From Flavobacterium kingsejongi (lineage in GTDB: Bacteria; Bacteroidota; Bacteroidia; Flavobacteriales; Flavobacteriaceae), in NCBI RefSeq assembly GCF_003076475.1, contig NZ_CP020919.1, forward strand, positions 2,480,001-2,544,000: 64,000 bases of DNA, read 5' to 3'. The position numbers and the translations under genes are program-made. This document shows positions 35,982 to 44,507 of the stretch, one piece after another. Position 1 is the stretch's first letter, and the number at the start of each line of letters is the position of its first letter. Below the pieces are notes generated by a model. The model was not told the origin of the DNA, did no database searches, and worked only from the letters and a program-made list of their open reading frames with translations.

Positions 35982-37010
35982 ATGTACAAATCATTACTGC
36001 GTCCGGTTCTTTTTAAATTTGATCCTGAAAAAATTCATCATTTTACGTTTTCGTTAGTCCGTTTTACCTATAAGATTCCGGGAATACGCCAATTGCTGAA
36101 CAGCCTGTATGAAGTGCATAGCCCATTATTGGAAACCGAAGTTTTTGGTTTGAAATTTAAAAATCCAGTGGGGCTTGCGGCTGGATTTGATAAAGATGCC
36201 AAACTGTATAAAGAGCTTTCCAACCTTGGTTTTGGGTTCATAGAAATTGGGACATTAACTCCGAAAGCACAGGAAGGCAATCCAAAACAGCGGCTGTTCC
36301 GCCTTCGCGAAGACAGTGCAATCATCAACCGGATGGGATTTAATAATGGCGGTGTTTTGGAAGCTGTGGAGCGACTGAGAAAAAATAATGGGGTGCTGAT
36401 TGGCGGTAATATTGGAAAGAATAAAGTGACCGCGAATGAAGAGGCTGTTTCGGATTATGAGATCTGTTTTGATGCGCTTTATGACGTGGTAGATTATTTT
36501 GTAGTGAATGTAAGTTCTCCAAATACACCCAATTTAAGGGCTTTACAGGATAAAGAACCGCTGACTCAATTATTGCAGACACTACAGCAAAAAAATCTGC
36601 TGAAGCCGAAACAAAAGCCTATTTTATTAAAAATTGCTCCGGATTTAACCGATGAACAGTTGCTTGACATTATTGATATTGTAAAAGAAACTGGTATTTC
36701 GGGTGTAATTGCAACCAATACTACAATCTCCAGGGAAGGATTACAATCGGCCAACCGGGAGGAAATGGGAGGCTTAAGTGGGAAGCCACTTGGGAAAAGA
36801 GCGACGGAAGTGATTCGGTTCCTGTCCGAAAAAAGCAATAAATCGTTTCCTATTATTGGTGTCGGCGGTATTCATTCTGCTGATGATGCGCTGGAAAAAC
36901 TGGAAGCTGGGGCTAGTTTGGTACAACTTTATACCGGATTTATATATGAAGGCCCGGCTTTAATCAAGCAGATTAACCGCAAGATTATTCAAAAAAAACT
37001 GGCAAAGTAG
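35982..37010 (+). CDS. pyrD: Dihydroorotate dehydrogenase, class 2 (quinone-linked)
   Basis: 342-residue FMN enzyme oxidising dihydroorotate to orotate in pyrimidine synthesis, passing electrons to menaquinone. The N-terminal [21 protein letters not shown] is the membrane-associating helix of class 2. The barrel has [52 protein letters not shown] with the catalytic Ser, [17 protein letters not shown] and [11 protein letters not shown]. The longer frame to 35859 is rejected because the family start and promoter point to 35982. Its last 51 bp overlap the convergent DUF3307 gene. Confidence 0.95.
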   Translation: MYKSLLRPVLFKFDPEKIHHFTFSLVRFTYKIPGIRQLLNSLYEVHSPLLETEVFGLKFKNPVGLAAGFDKDAKLYKELSNLGFGFIEIGTLTPKAQEGNPKQRLFRLREDSAIINRMGFNNGGVLEAVERLRKNNGVLIGGNIGKNKVTANEEAVSDYEICFDALYDVVDYFVVNVSSPNTPNLRALQDKEPLTQLLQTLQQKNLLKPKQKPILLKIAPDLTDEQLLDIIDIVKETGISGVIATNTTISREGLQSANREEMGGLSGKPLGKRATEVIRFLSEKSNKSFPIIGVGGIHSADDALEKLEAGASLVQLYTGFIYEGPALIKQINRKIIQKKLAK

Positions 37011-37688
37011 AGCTGTTCCAATAGCAACCCCGAAACTGATCAGTGTTCCGATCAGTACATATTCGGTAAGCTTACGATCCCGGGCCATACGAAGATCCCC
37101 AAAACGGAAGATGGATTTGGCTCCTAATAGAAAACCAGTAGCTTCGAAATGTCCGGTAAGGATAAAACATAAAACAAATAAACGTTCTAAAATACCGATG
37201 TAATTCCCTGTATTTTGTAAGGAATAATCATCGGTATTGTTTTCTGGCGTCCAGATGGAAATGATATTTTTAATCAGGATGGAAGAGGGGTTGGTCAGAA
37301 AAAGCCCTGCAGTGCTAATAATCCAGAATTGATTTTGCATGAGGGGCTCCAATTCGAAGTAGTCATGATTCCATAAAAAAGTAATTCCAATGATTACCGC
37401 AAGATGCAATGCCTGATCCACCAAAAACCAACGTCTTTTATTCTGAGGATTTTGGTATTCCAGTTTTGCCCAGTCAATTATACCATGTACTACGGCGAGC
37501 AATAACGCATACGGCCCAAAATCCAATTCAAAAACAAATAGCCACGCCAGCGCACCATGCAGGAGGCAATGCAGGTATAAATACAGGCTTTTTCCTTTGT
37601 TGCGTTCTTTATCCGCAACCCAGGAATTCGGTTGTAAAAGGAAGTCGCCTAAAAGATGTGCTAAAAAGAGTTTGATAAAGAGAATCAT
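36960..37688 (-). CDS. DUF3307 polytopic membrane protein, partner of SatD-like protein
   Basis: 242 residues, about six or seven membrane helices. The first ~95 residues carry a regular set of charged pairs inside or beside helices: HLLGD (His11, Asp15), HCLLH (His40, His44), HGIID (His68, Asp72) and DQALH (Asp91, His95). This pattern resembles membrane metal-dependent hydrolases such as the YdjM/DUF457 group and suggests an intramembrane metal site; that is inference. The family has no established function. Its start overlaps the satD-like stop by 4 bp, indicating translational coupling. The 3' end overlaps pyrD by 51 bp. Confidence 0.8.
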   Translation of the reverse strand: MILFIKLFLAHLLGDFLLQPNSWVADKERNKGKSLYLYLHCLLHGALAWLFVFELDFGPYALLLAVVHGIIDWAKLEYQNPQNKRRWFLVDQALHLAVIIGITFLWNHDYFELEPLMQNQFWIISTAGLFLTNPSSILIKNIISIWTPENNTDDYSLQNTGNYIGILERLFVLCFILTGHFEATGFLLGAKSIFRFGDLRMARDRKLTEYVLIGTLISFGVAIGTALLCQFFLNNLAVNLLD

Positions 37689-38296
37689 ACTGTCAAGGTT
37701 TTAATTTTTGCAGCGTAAAAGGCATCTACTTCCATGATCAGGTCAAAATTTGCTCTTGATCTCCTTCGGCTTACGGCTGCCTGATTAATATTTAAAAGCA
37801 TTCCTATTTCTTCCTGTGATAGCGATTGATTCCGAATGGTGGTGATAACAAATTCAGCTGATTGCTGCAGCCAATGGTCCATGATGGTCAATGCCAGGCG
37901 AAGCATCAGGTTCATTTCTTTGTCGAAATCAGTAGTTCCGGAATTGACTGTCAGTGTCGTTTTTTGTTTTTTTAGTGTTTCAAATGATTCTCCCGAATGG
38001 ATAAAAGCAGTCCCATTGCTTTCAGATATTTTTTTTCCGGTATATTTCTTATCTCCAATGCCGATACTCATCCGGACATCCATTTTTAGGCTTTTCAGTA
38101 AGGCTTTGATCTCAATAGCAACCAATAAAGCTTCTTCCGGATTGTGTACTTCCAGTTGGAATTCATCACCGCGGTAGATTTCCCAGTCCGTAGGATTTTC
38201 CCCAAAAGTATGGAGTAATGCTTTCAATTTCTCGATCCATGCTTCCGAAGGTACTTTGCGGGAATTGATAATATCACCTGTGATTATACTTGTCAT
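37685..38296 (-). CDS. SatD-family protein: palm-like N-domain plus helix-turn-helix
   Basis: 203 residues. The N-terminal SatD domain starts TSIITGDIINSRKV (Asp8), then IYRGDEFQLEV (residues 40-50), DVRMSIGIGDKKYTGKK (73-89) and NGTAFIHSGESFETLKK (94-110). Asp, RGDEF, then SIGIG in this order recall the palm core of GGDEF/nucleotide-cyclase/Cas10-type domains; the similarity is by eye and unproven. Residues 158-180 (LSQEEIGMLLNINQAAVSRR) are a clear helix-turn-helix. SatD was named from the Streptococcus sat operon, without a biochemical function. First gene of the pair with DUF3307; its -7 element abuts the ATG. Confidence 0.82.
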   Translation of the reverse strand: MTSIITGDIINSRKVPSEAWIEKLKALLHTFGENPTDWEIYRGDEFQLEVHNPEEALLVAIEIKALLKSLKMDVRMSIGIGDKKYTGKKISESNGTAFIHSGESFETLKKQKTTLTVNSGTTDFDKEMNLMLRLALTIMDHWLQQSAEFVITTIRNQSLSQEEIGMLLNINQAAVSRRRSRANFDLIMEVDAFYAAKIKTLTV

Positions 38297-38300
38297 GCTT

Positions 38301-38308
38301 CAAATATA
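38301..38308 (-). promoter_or_regulatory. -7 element of the SatD/DUF3307 operon; probably leaderless
   Basis: CAAATATA on the plus strand is TATATTTG on the minus strand, ending only 4 bp before the ATG (38296). Transcription would then begin at or next to the start codon. Confidence 0.5.
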
Positions 38309-38407
38309 GTTAAATTTTAAATCAATTTTTGTTTTGTAATTGTCTCTAATTAAGAATTTTACCTATATTGGGTATTGAAATGGAGCAATTATATACTACT
38401 AAATTAC

Positions 38408-38481
38408 GTAATATATTTAAATATTACCTTATTGTGTAATATATTTAATTATTACCGAATTATGTAATATTTTAAATTGTT
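38408..38481. repeat. Tandem inverted-repeat operator array, 28-bp period
   Basis: Two near-identical 21-bp units begin GTAATATATTTAA and end TATTACC (38408-38428 and 38436-38456; one base differs). A decayed third starts GTAATAT at 38464, exactly 28 bp later. Each unit has arms GTAATA/TATTAC, so a dimer could bind each; a 28-bp period (~2.7 helical turns) does not keep sites on the same face. It sits between divergent satD-like and HMG-CoA lyase genes. Confidence 0.65.
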
Positions 38482-38534
38482 TTTTTTGTGTAGGGAATTA
38501 ACAAAAAACGATTTCGTAAAATCCAATTCTTTAG

Positions 38535-38542
38535 TATCTTTG
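38535..38542 (+). promoter_or_regulatory. -7 element of the HMG-CoA lyase gene; probably leaderless
   Basis: TATCTTTG ends 7 bp before the ATG at 38550, so the transcript would have almost no leader. Confidence 0.55.
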
Positions 38543-38549
38543 GTTCGAT

Positions 38550-39413
38550 ATGGAACACGTTAAAATCATCGAATGTCCGAGAGATGCCATGCAGGGTATC
38601 AAAGCCTTTATCCCCGCCCAGAAAAAAGCAGATTATATCCAATCCCTTTTACGTGTTGGTTTCGATACAATTGACTTCGGAAGTTTTGTGTCTGCTAAAG
38701 CAATTCCTCAAATGCAGGATACAGCCGAAGTACTATCAAAACTGGACCTGTCAAGAACCACCAGTAAATTATTAGCGATTATTGCCAATACACAGGGGGC
38801 ATCAGCTGCGGCCAGTCATGAAGAAATCCAGTATTTAGGGTATCCTTTTTCAATATCAGAAAACTTCCAGATGCGTAATACGCATAAAACGATAGCGGAA
38901 TCACTTATTACGCTCGAAGAAATATTAAATATTGCTGACAGCTCGAATAAAGAAGTTGTGGCTTATTTATCTATGGGATTTGGAAATCCGTATGGTGATC
39001 CATGGAATGTAGATATTGTCGGGGAGTGGACTCAGAAATTATCCGGTATGGGCGTAAAAATACTTTCGTTGTCAGACACTGTAGGAAGTTCTACTCCAGA
39101 CGTGATTGATTATTTGTTCTCTAACCTTATTCCTGAATATCCCGGAATTGAATTTGGTGCCCATCTGCACACTACACCCGAAAAATGGTTTGAGAAAATA
39201 GATGCCGCTTACAAGGCTGGATGCCGCCGTTTTGATGGAGCCATCCAGGGATTTGGAGGCTGTCCTATGGCGAAAGATGACCTTACAGGCAATATGCCGA
39301 CCGAAAAAATGCTATCTTATTTTACGACTGTAAAAGCGAATACGGAAACCAGTCCGATGAGTTTTGAGAGTTCTTATAATGAAGCAACAAAGTTGTTTGG
39401 TGAATTTCATTAA
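38550..39413 (+). CDS. Hydroxymethylglutaryl-CoA lyase
   Basis: 287-residue TIM-barrel lyase cleaving HMG-CoA to acetyl-CoA and acetoacetate, as in leucine catabolism. Signature elements: IIECPRDAMQG (Arg-Asp at the active site), FGSFVSAKAIPQM, LSLSDTVGSS, FGAHLHTTPE (metal His pair), and GGCPMAKDD with the catalytic-loop Cys, followed by GNMPTE. Standard family length. Related DRE-TIM aldolases are the alternative. With the leucine-type dehydrogenase at 30720, it fits branched-chain amino acid use. Confidence 0.9.
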   Translation: MEHVKIIECPRDAMQGIKAFIPAQKKADYIQSLLRVGFDTIDFGSFVSAKAIPQMQDTAEVLSKLDLSRTTSKLLAIIANTQGASAAASHEEIQYLGYPFSISENFQMRNTHKTIAESLITLEEILNIADSSNKEVVAYLSMGFGNPYGDPWNVDIVGEWTQKLSGMGVKILSLSDTVGSSTPDVIDYLFSNLIPEYPGIEFGAHLHTTPEKWFEKIDAAYKAGCRRFDGAIQGFGGCPMAKDDLTGNMPTEKMLSYFTTVKANTETSPMSFESSYNEATKLFGEFH

Positions 39414-39871
39414 ATAGTCCCGATAGCGATTTTCTTTTCCTTTACATAAGCGGAAGGTGTCATGCCATGTATTTTTTTAAAATACTGGTTGAAAGATGCT
39501 TTGTTACTGAATCCGGATTCCATACAAATGGAAAGCAATGAGATCTTTTGTGCTTTCTGGAGCTGTTGATCCAAATGTGTGGTTACTTCCTGAATCCTAT
39601 AGGTGTTTAGGAATTCATAAAATGTTTTTTTGCCGTATACATTTAGGGCTTCGGAAATATAATGACGGTTGCTTCCCAGCCGAATCGCCAGTACGTCCAC
39701 ATTCAGATTTTTATTTTTATAGACTTTTTGTTCCTTAAAAAGGCTTTCCAGAGCAGTATAAAGTACATTGTGCTGTGTGGCGTTCAATAATAGCTTTCTT
39801 TTTGAAATAGGGCGTGGAACAGGCATCGGGAGCTTTTGGTATAATAAAGCGCCAAATATAATAGTAGTCAT
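39410..39871 (-). CDS. AraC-type DNA-binding protein, apparently N-terminally truncated
   Basis: 153 residues. The C-terminal ~100 residues are an intact AraC/XylS double HTH: VDVLAIRLGSNRHYISEALN, then ISLLSICMESGFSNKASFNQYFKKIHGMTPSAYVKE. The N-terminus (TIIFGALLYQKLPMPVPRP) reads like the tail of a last membrane helix and linker, as in seven-helix sensor-AraC proteins, but the rest of that domain is missing and another gene begins 49 bp upstream. Either a shortened functional regulator or a decayed remnant. Overlaps HMG-CoA lyase by 4 bp. Confidence 0.65.
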   Translation of the reverse strand: MTTIIFGALLYQKLPMPVPRPISKRKLLLNATQHNVLYTALESLFKEQKVYKNKNLNVDVLAIRLGSNRHYISEALNVYGKKTFYEFLNTYRIQEVTTHLDQQLQKAQKISLLSICMESGFSNKASFNQYFKKIHGMTPSAYVKEKKIAIGTI

Positions 39872-39919
39872 ATAAAGGTATTATTATTCCTGTGTTAAGA
39901 AATAGGAACTCTTTTAACT

Positions 39920-40615
39920 TTAGTTTCTGAGCCGTAGGTCGCGCAGGTCATGGGAAATAATCATATTGTCATATAGGTCTTCTGGGGACAGGAAGTAATC
40001 GGTAAGGTCTGGATGTAAAGGGTTATGTGTTATTGTTTTAATGAAAAAAACGATAGTATTCGCGACTATATGGCCTTCGATGATTGTTCTTAGAGTATAG
40101 TGTTTTAGTACAATATAATCGGCCTGTGTTCCTTTGTATCCATCGTAATCCATATTCAGTATCCAAAGTGTCCCGTTGCTAAAATGGCCTTCGTGTAATA
40201 GGGCCTCGTATAAAAGTGTACCCTTTTCATTGTAGTGCCGGATGGTACCATCCAGGTGCCCTTTGTGTGTGCGATAGGAAAAACGTACTTTGCTATTGGG
40301 ATAAAAGCGTGTGACCTGTCTACTCTCATTATCCTGAATAATTTCTTCTTGCTGGATGTAGTTATTTACCGCATTTTGAATTTTAGTAATCTTGCCGTTG
40401 GTGTAAAAAGTACGAATGTAATGCCGGTTGGAAAAATAAAACCGGGTAGCACTACCATTTTGGGGTAGGTTATTTACAAATGTCAAACGGGATGCTACTT
40501 TTCCATTGAAATCATAATAAACGACATCTCCTTTTTTTGTAAGGAGCGTGTCATTGCTTTGTGCATTTAGGAATTGAACCGCTGACAGGAATAACAATAA
40601 TAGGCTATTTTTCAT
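39920..40615 (-). CDS. Exported MORN/YwqK-like repeat protein (paralogue A)
   Basis: 231 residues from the Met at 40615, which opens a signal peptide ending FLNAQ. The mature part has MORN/YwqK-type repeats: GDVVYYDFNGKVASRLTF, SKVRFSYRTHKGHLDGTIRHY, GTLLYEALLHEGHFSNG. Such repeats occur in YwqK-like proteins linked to polymorphic-toxin loci, but no toxin is seen here. The C-terminus LSPEDLYDN matches APEELYDN in the gene at 41492, showing paralogy. Confidence 0.72.
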   Translation of the reverse strand: MKNSLLLLFLSAVQFLNAQSNDTLLTKKGDVVYYDFNGKVASRLTFVNNLPQNGSATRFYFSNRHYIRTFYTNGKITKIQNAVNNYIQQEEIIQDNESRQVTRFYPNSKVRFSYRTHKGHLDGTIRHYNEKGTLLYEALLHEGHFSNGTLWILNMDYDGYKGTQADYIVLKHYTLRTIIEGHIVANTIVFFIKTITHNPLHPDLTDYFLSPEDLYDNMIISHDLRDLRLRN

Positions 40616-40665
40616 GGGTAAAATCAATGCTGCCGGGTTTTTCAGCAGCATCGAAGTTACAAATA

Positions 40666-41412
40666 TTAATCTTCCAGCACCACTATGGGCTGGTTATTTT
40701 TCAGGCGATCCGTTACCACATCCCGTAACATCCAGTCATGCCAGCTGAAAACATCCTCTATTTCAAGGTCTTCTTCGGCTATTAGACAGTCTTCATGCAG
40801 TAGATCTTCCAATAATTCCCGATCAAAAACGGTCTCCGGATCTGTAGTGAAAAATTCTTTGAAGGACATAAAACCATTTGGTTTGTAGTCTTCAATGCTA
40901 TCTTCATCACAGAAAAAATTGGATACAACTACCTTGTTTTCCTCCAGGAACCGATCGCGATCATAATAATATTCATTGGTAGCGATAAAAGTATGCATGT
41001 TGACATGCCCCTGTATGCTTAGGGTTCCGGAATTATTATCGCCCCAAAACAGGCCATGTATGTTCAGGTTGCCACATACGTAAATCTCCTGCCCGCCAAC
41101 GACAATATTGGCAGCATCCAAATTGCCCAATACAATGAGGCTTGCGGCGTCTTCAGTATTGTTGCACCAGATATTATTGGCCTTCATGTGGCCGGTAACA
41201 ATTAATTTGCCGATAAGCTGCTCCTGGTTCCTGATGTGGGAAAGAATGCAATGATTGGCCAGTAATGTATCGAGATTAAGATTATGGCATTCGAAATCAC
41301 CCTCAATTAGAAGTATGGTTTCTGGTGTGCCATTGTTGAGTTTGTTGTGGTTTGCCGCCCAGCTTTTTGGCGGTAAGAGGTCTTCGATTTCAGAAATTTT
41401 TTTTAAGTGCAT
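40666..41412 (-). CDS. Beta-solenoid-like hypothetical protein
   Basis: 248 residues from the Met at 41412 (the frame extends to 41478). The middle (about residues 30-145) is a run of short strands with recurrent hydrophobic-Gly-Asn/Asp steps: LLIEGDFECHNLNLD, LIVTGHMKANNIWCN, LIVLGNLDAANIVVGGQEIYVCGNLNIHGLFWGD, LSIQGHVNMHTFIATNE. This is like a right-handed beta-solenoid or bactofilin-type rung pattern. The C-terminal third is acidic. No signal peptide. Sits between two YwqK-like paralogues, about 50-80 bp from each. Confidence 0.65.
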   Translation of the reverse strand: MHLKKISEIEDLLPPKSWAANHNKLNNGTPETILLIEGDFECHNLNLDTLLANHCILSHIRNQEQLIGKLIVTGHMKANNIWCNNTEDAASLIVLGNLDAANIVVGGQEIYVCGNLNIHGLFWGDNNSGTLSIQGHVNMHTFIATNEYYYDRDRFLEENKVVVSNFFCDEDSIEDYKPNGFMSFKEFFTTDPETVFDRELLEDLLHEDCLIAEEDLEIEDVFSWHDWMLRDVVTDRLKNNQPIVVLED

Positions 41413-41491
41413 TATAAAAGTAGTATTGGGCTCTGGGGCACAGAGTGTGGTTAAGTATTTTAGATTTGGGAGGGGCAAAGGGAGGAATGGG

Positions 41492-42337
41492 CTATTCCTG
41501 TTCCAGTTTTATAGTTGGTGTGTTGTAACTTTCAAGACTTAGTAGGGTGTTGTCGTATAATTCTTCAGGAGCGATTTTATGGGGCATCATAAATTCAGCG
41601 GCTGATGTAGTACTGACAGTAGGTACAGCTATGAGTTGATTGGTTGCATCTTTGATAATACGTACGTAATCAGTCTTTTTAGATCCCGAGTTGGACAGCC
41701 AGATTTCTCCGGAGACTAAGGTGCCATCATAAAATTCAGCTTCATAAAGTTTTAGACCTTTTTTTGAATAATAGACCACTTTTCCATCCAGGTAATTTTT
41801 AGCTATTTGATATTCAAACTTAGGTTGTTCATTATCGTAAAACCGGGTGACCGTATAACTTTCTTCAAGGTTAAAAATCTGGCGCTCCTGTATTTTGTAG
41901 TTTTGGAATGTACTGATTTCATATATTTTCCCAGCTTCGTAGCTCGTTTGTATGAAATTTACAGCAGTGATGAATTCGGTGGCAGTACCAACAATAGGAA
42001 TGCCTTTTTTATAAAGCACTTTGGAGAAAGGGGCACCGGACTTAGTATAAAAAGTGATTTCTCCTTCCAGTCGATTATTTTTGTACGGCAGATAGAGTTG
42101 TAGTATACCGTCCTGATCATAATACGTTTTATGGTGTAAAATGCCTTTTTTGTATTCGGGCTTGCCGAGTTGTGCTGCCTTTGCTATAAAATCGGAAGCA
42201 TTAAACGTCTTATTTTTGAAAGCTTGTAAGACTTCGGATCCGTTGTCCTTGTCGCTATTGATTTTTGAGGCTTCCCCCTGTGCAAAAAGAAGACTTCTGG
42301 GAACTAATAATGCAATTAAAAGTAATGTGTGTTTCAT
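41492..42337 (-). CDS. Exported MORN/YwqK-like repeat protein (paralogue B)
   Basis: 281 residues from the Met at 42337, which begins a signal peptide (MKHTLLLIALLV...LFAQ). YwqK/MORN-like repeats follow: HHKTYYDQDGILQLYLPYKNNRLEGEI, KFEYQIAKNYLDGKVVYYSKKGLKLYEAEFYDGTLVSGE. The C-terminus APEELYDNTLLSLES aligns with paralogue A. Probably first gene of a three-gene unit with the beta-solenoid protein and paralogue A. Role unknown; surface or immunity-like function is conceivable. Confidence 0.72.
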   Translation of the reverse strand: MKHTLLLIALLVPRSLLFAQGEASKINSDKDNGSEVLQAFKNKTFNASDFIAKAAQLGKPEYKKGILHHKTYYDQDGILQLYLPYKNNRLEGEITFYTKSGAPFSKVLYKKGIPIVGTATEFITAVNFIQTSYEAGKIYEISTFQNYKIQERQIFNLEESYTVTRFYDNEQPKFEYQIAKNYLDGKVVYYSKKGLKLYEAEFYDGTLVSGEIWLSNSGSKKTDYVRIIKDATNQLIAVPTVSTTSAAEFMMPHKIAPEELYDNTLLSLESYNTPTIKLEQE

Positions 42338-42943
42338 AATGAGTGTAATACTATATTTTTTCTTTCGATCAGGATCGGTTTGGTGTTGATGTAATAAAAA
42401 ATTAGCCAACTTTAAAAAGGGCTTGCTTCTGGCTCTTTTTAAGTAATGGACAACAACGGAGCATTTAGAAAGAATAACATTCGGGAAAACGATATGTCAT
42501 ACGTTTCGGTTACCGATGGTTATCCAACAGCAATGCAATATAGTAGTGGGTGTTTATGAATGAATTTTAAATCCTTCATAGTAATTCTCTTCTTGATGCC
42601 TTGGCGGGGGATGCTTCGGACAGTCAAAAATAGTTGCATAATGCGAACTGGGCGCGAAATTACACATTTATTTATGAAATACCAAAAAGGATGTTTTCTG
42701 TATTTTGCTTAAAAGTAAGCCTTATAACAGCGTATTGTTGCAGTTTGTGATTTTGTACTGTATGACAAAATGAGAGGGCAATAGCATATAACATCAATAT
42801 TAGGATCAGAAAAGAAAGAGGAAGATGCAATTTATTTGCTTTAGACTGGGCGAATTTATACAGCGCAAAACGCTCTTTCCAACACTATTGTTTTATTCTG
42901 TAAATAACTGCGGTTTATGTACTTATTTCTCCTGAAATTTACT
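42338..42943. other. ~600-bp stretch without a convincing gene
   Basis: Only a 50-codon open frame (42560-42712, plus) with no recognisable product is present, and it has low coding character. No tRNA, known riboswitch or hairpin terminator was recognised; the last ~40 bases lead into the guaB promoter. Compared with the tight spacing elsewhere, it may hold an undetected small RNA or a decayed gene. Confidence 0.4.
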
Positions 42944-42951
42944 TATATTTG
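42944..42951 (+). promoter_or_regulatory. -7 element for guaB
   Basis: TATATTTG, 27 bp before the ATG at 42979; no spaced TTG. Confidence 0.5.
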
Positions 42952-42978
42952 CACGCAATTTAACTACAAATTGCAACA

Positions 42979-44451
42979 ATGAAAGCACATAACGATAAAA
43001 TCATCGGTGAAGGATTAACTTACGATGATGTTCTTCTGGTTCCCAACTATTCAGAAGTACTTCCCAGAGAAGTAAGTATCAAATCAAAATTTTCCCGTAA
43101 TATTACTTTAAACGTACCAATTGTTTCCGCAGCTATGGATACTGTTACCGAAAGCGCAATGGCTATCGCTATGGCTCAGGAAGGTGGTATTGGGGTTTTA
43201 CATAAAAACATGACTATTGAGCAGCAGGCTGCTAAAGTACGCAAGGTAAAAAGAGCGGAATCCGGAATGATTATCGATCCGGTAACACTGCCTTTATCTT
43301 CTACAGTAGCGGATGCTAAAAATGTAATGAAAGAATTTGGCATCGGAGGTATTCCGATTGTAGATGAAGCTAAAGTACTGAAAGGGATTGTTACTAATCG
43401 TGACCTTCGCTTTGAAAAAAACAACAGCCGTCCAATTGTAGAGGTAATGACCAGCGAAAACCTGGTTACTGTTGCCGAGGGAACTTCTTTGGAAGAAGCA
43501 GAAGTTATCCTGCAAGGCCATAAAATTGAAAAATTACCGGTAGTAAATACCAAATACGAATTAGTAGGACTGATTACCTTCCGTGATATTACGAAACTTA
43601 CCCAAAAACCAATTGCGAATAAAGATGTTTACGGACGTTTGCGTGTTGCGGCTGCTATTGGTGTAACCGGAGATGCTGTAGAACGTGCAGAAGCGCTGGT
43701 AGGAGCTGGTGTAGATGCAATCATTATCGATACGGCACACGGGCATACTCAGGGCGTTGTGAATGTATTGAAACTCGTTAAGAGCAAATTCCCGGATGTT
43801 GATGTAATCGTAGGTAATATCGCGACGCCGGAAGCCGCTAAATATTTAGTAGAAAATGGGGCAGATGGTGTAAAAGTAGGAATTGGGCCCGGATCAATCT
43901 GTACGACCCGTGTGGTAGCAGGCGTTGGTTTTCCTCAGTTCTCTGCAGTACTTGAAGTGGCTGCTGCGATAAAAGGCAGTGGTGTTCCGGTAATTGCCGA
44001 TGGTGGAATCCGTTATACCGGTGATATTCCAAAAGCAATTGCTGCGGGAGCGGACTGTGTAATGTTGGGTTCGCTTTTAGCAGGGACAAAAGAATCACCT
44101 GGAGAAACTATTATTTTCGAAGGGCGTAAATTTAAATCCTATCGTGGAATGGGGTCAGTAGAAGCGATGAAAGAAGGATCTAAAGACCGTTATTTCCAGG
44201 ATGTAGAAGATGATGTTAAAAAACTGGTACCGGAAGGAATTGTAGGAAGGGTACCTTATAAAGGGGAACTGAACGAAAGTATGCTGCAGTTCATCGGTGG
44301 ATTACGTGCCGGTATGGGCTACTGTGGTTCTAAAGATATTCCAACCTTACAGGAAACAGGGCGTTTTGTACGCATCACGGCCAGTGGTATCAATGAAAGC
44401 CATCCACATGACGTTACTATTACAAAAGAAGCACCGAATTATTCCAGATAA
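42979..44451 (+). CDS. guaB: IMP dehydrogenase (GuaB)
   Basis: 490 residues, NAD-dependent oxidation of IMP to XMP, the first committed step of GMP synthesis. Barrel start [19 protein letters not shown]; tandem CBS domains (about 97-205, e.g. IVTNRDLRF and [11 protein letters not shown]); catalytic loop [21 protein letters not shown] (quoted in part, Cys near residue 304); flap [10 protein letters not shown] and the [15 protein letters not shown] segment. Normal length, own promoter and terminator. Confidence 0.97.
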   Translation: MKAHNDKIIGEGLTYDDVLLVPNYSEVLPREVSIKSKFSRNITLNVPIVSAAMDTVTESAMAIAMAQEGGIGVLHKNMTIEQQAAKVRKVKRAESGMIIDPVTLPLSSTVADAKNVMKEFGIGGIPIVDEAKVLKGIVTNRDLRFEKNNSRPIVEVMTSENLVTVAEGTSLEEAEVILQGHKIEKLPVVNTKYELVGLITFRDITKLTQKPIANKDVYGRLRVAAAIGVTGDAVERAEALVGAGVDAIIIDTAHGHTQGVVNVLKLVKSKFPDVDVIVGNIATPEAAKYLVENGADGVKVGIGPGSICTTRVVAGVGFPQFSAVLEVAAAIKGSGVPVIADGGIRYTGDIPKAIAAGADCVMLGSLLAGTKESPGETIIFEGRKFKSYRGMGSVEAMKEGSKDRYFQDVEDDVKKLVPEGIVGRVPYKGELNESMLQFIGGLRAGMGYCGSKDIPTLQETGRFVRITASGINESHPHDVTITKEAPNYSR

Positions 44452-44470
44452 TAAGCCGTATAGCTCATAT

Positions 44471-44504
44471 AAAAAAAGCCTGAAATTATTTTCAGGCTTT
44501 TTTT
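44471..44504. terminator. Terminator between guaB and antiporter gene
   Basis: A-rich arm plus GCCTGAAA, loop TTAT, TTTCAGGC and T run; symmetric, so usable by both convergent genes. Confidence 0.9.
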
Positions 44505-44507
44505 ATA

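Noticed and set aside
38408..38481. Short CRISPR-like array
   Set aside because: Only two good units and one decayed, 7-bp spacers, AT-rich palindromic units and no cas genes; an operator array fits better.
42560..42712. 50-codon open frame in the gap before guaB
   Set aside because: No recognisable signal, domain or promoter; treated as chance within non-coding sequence.
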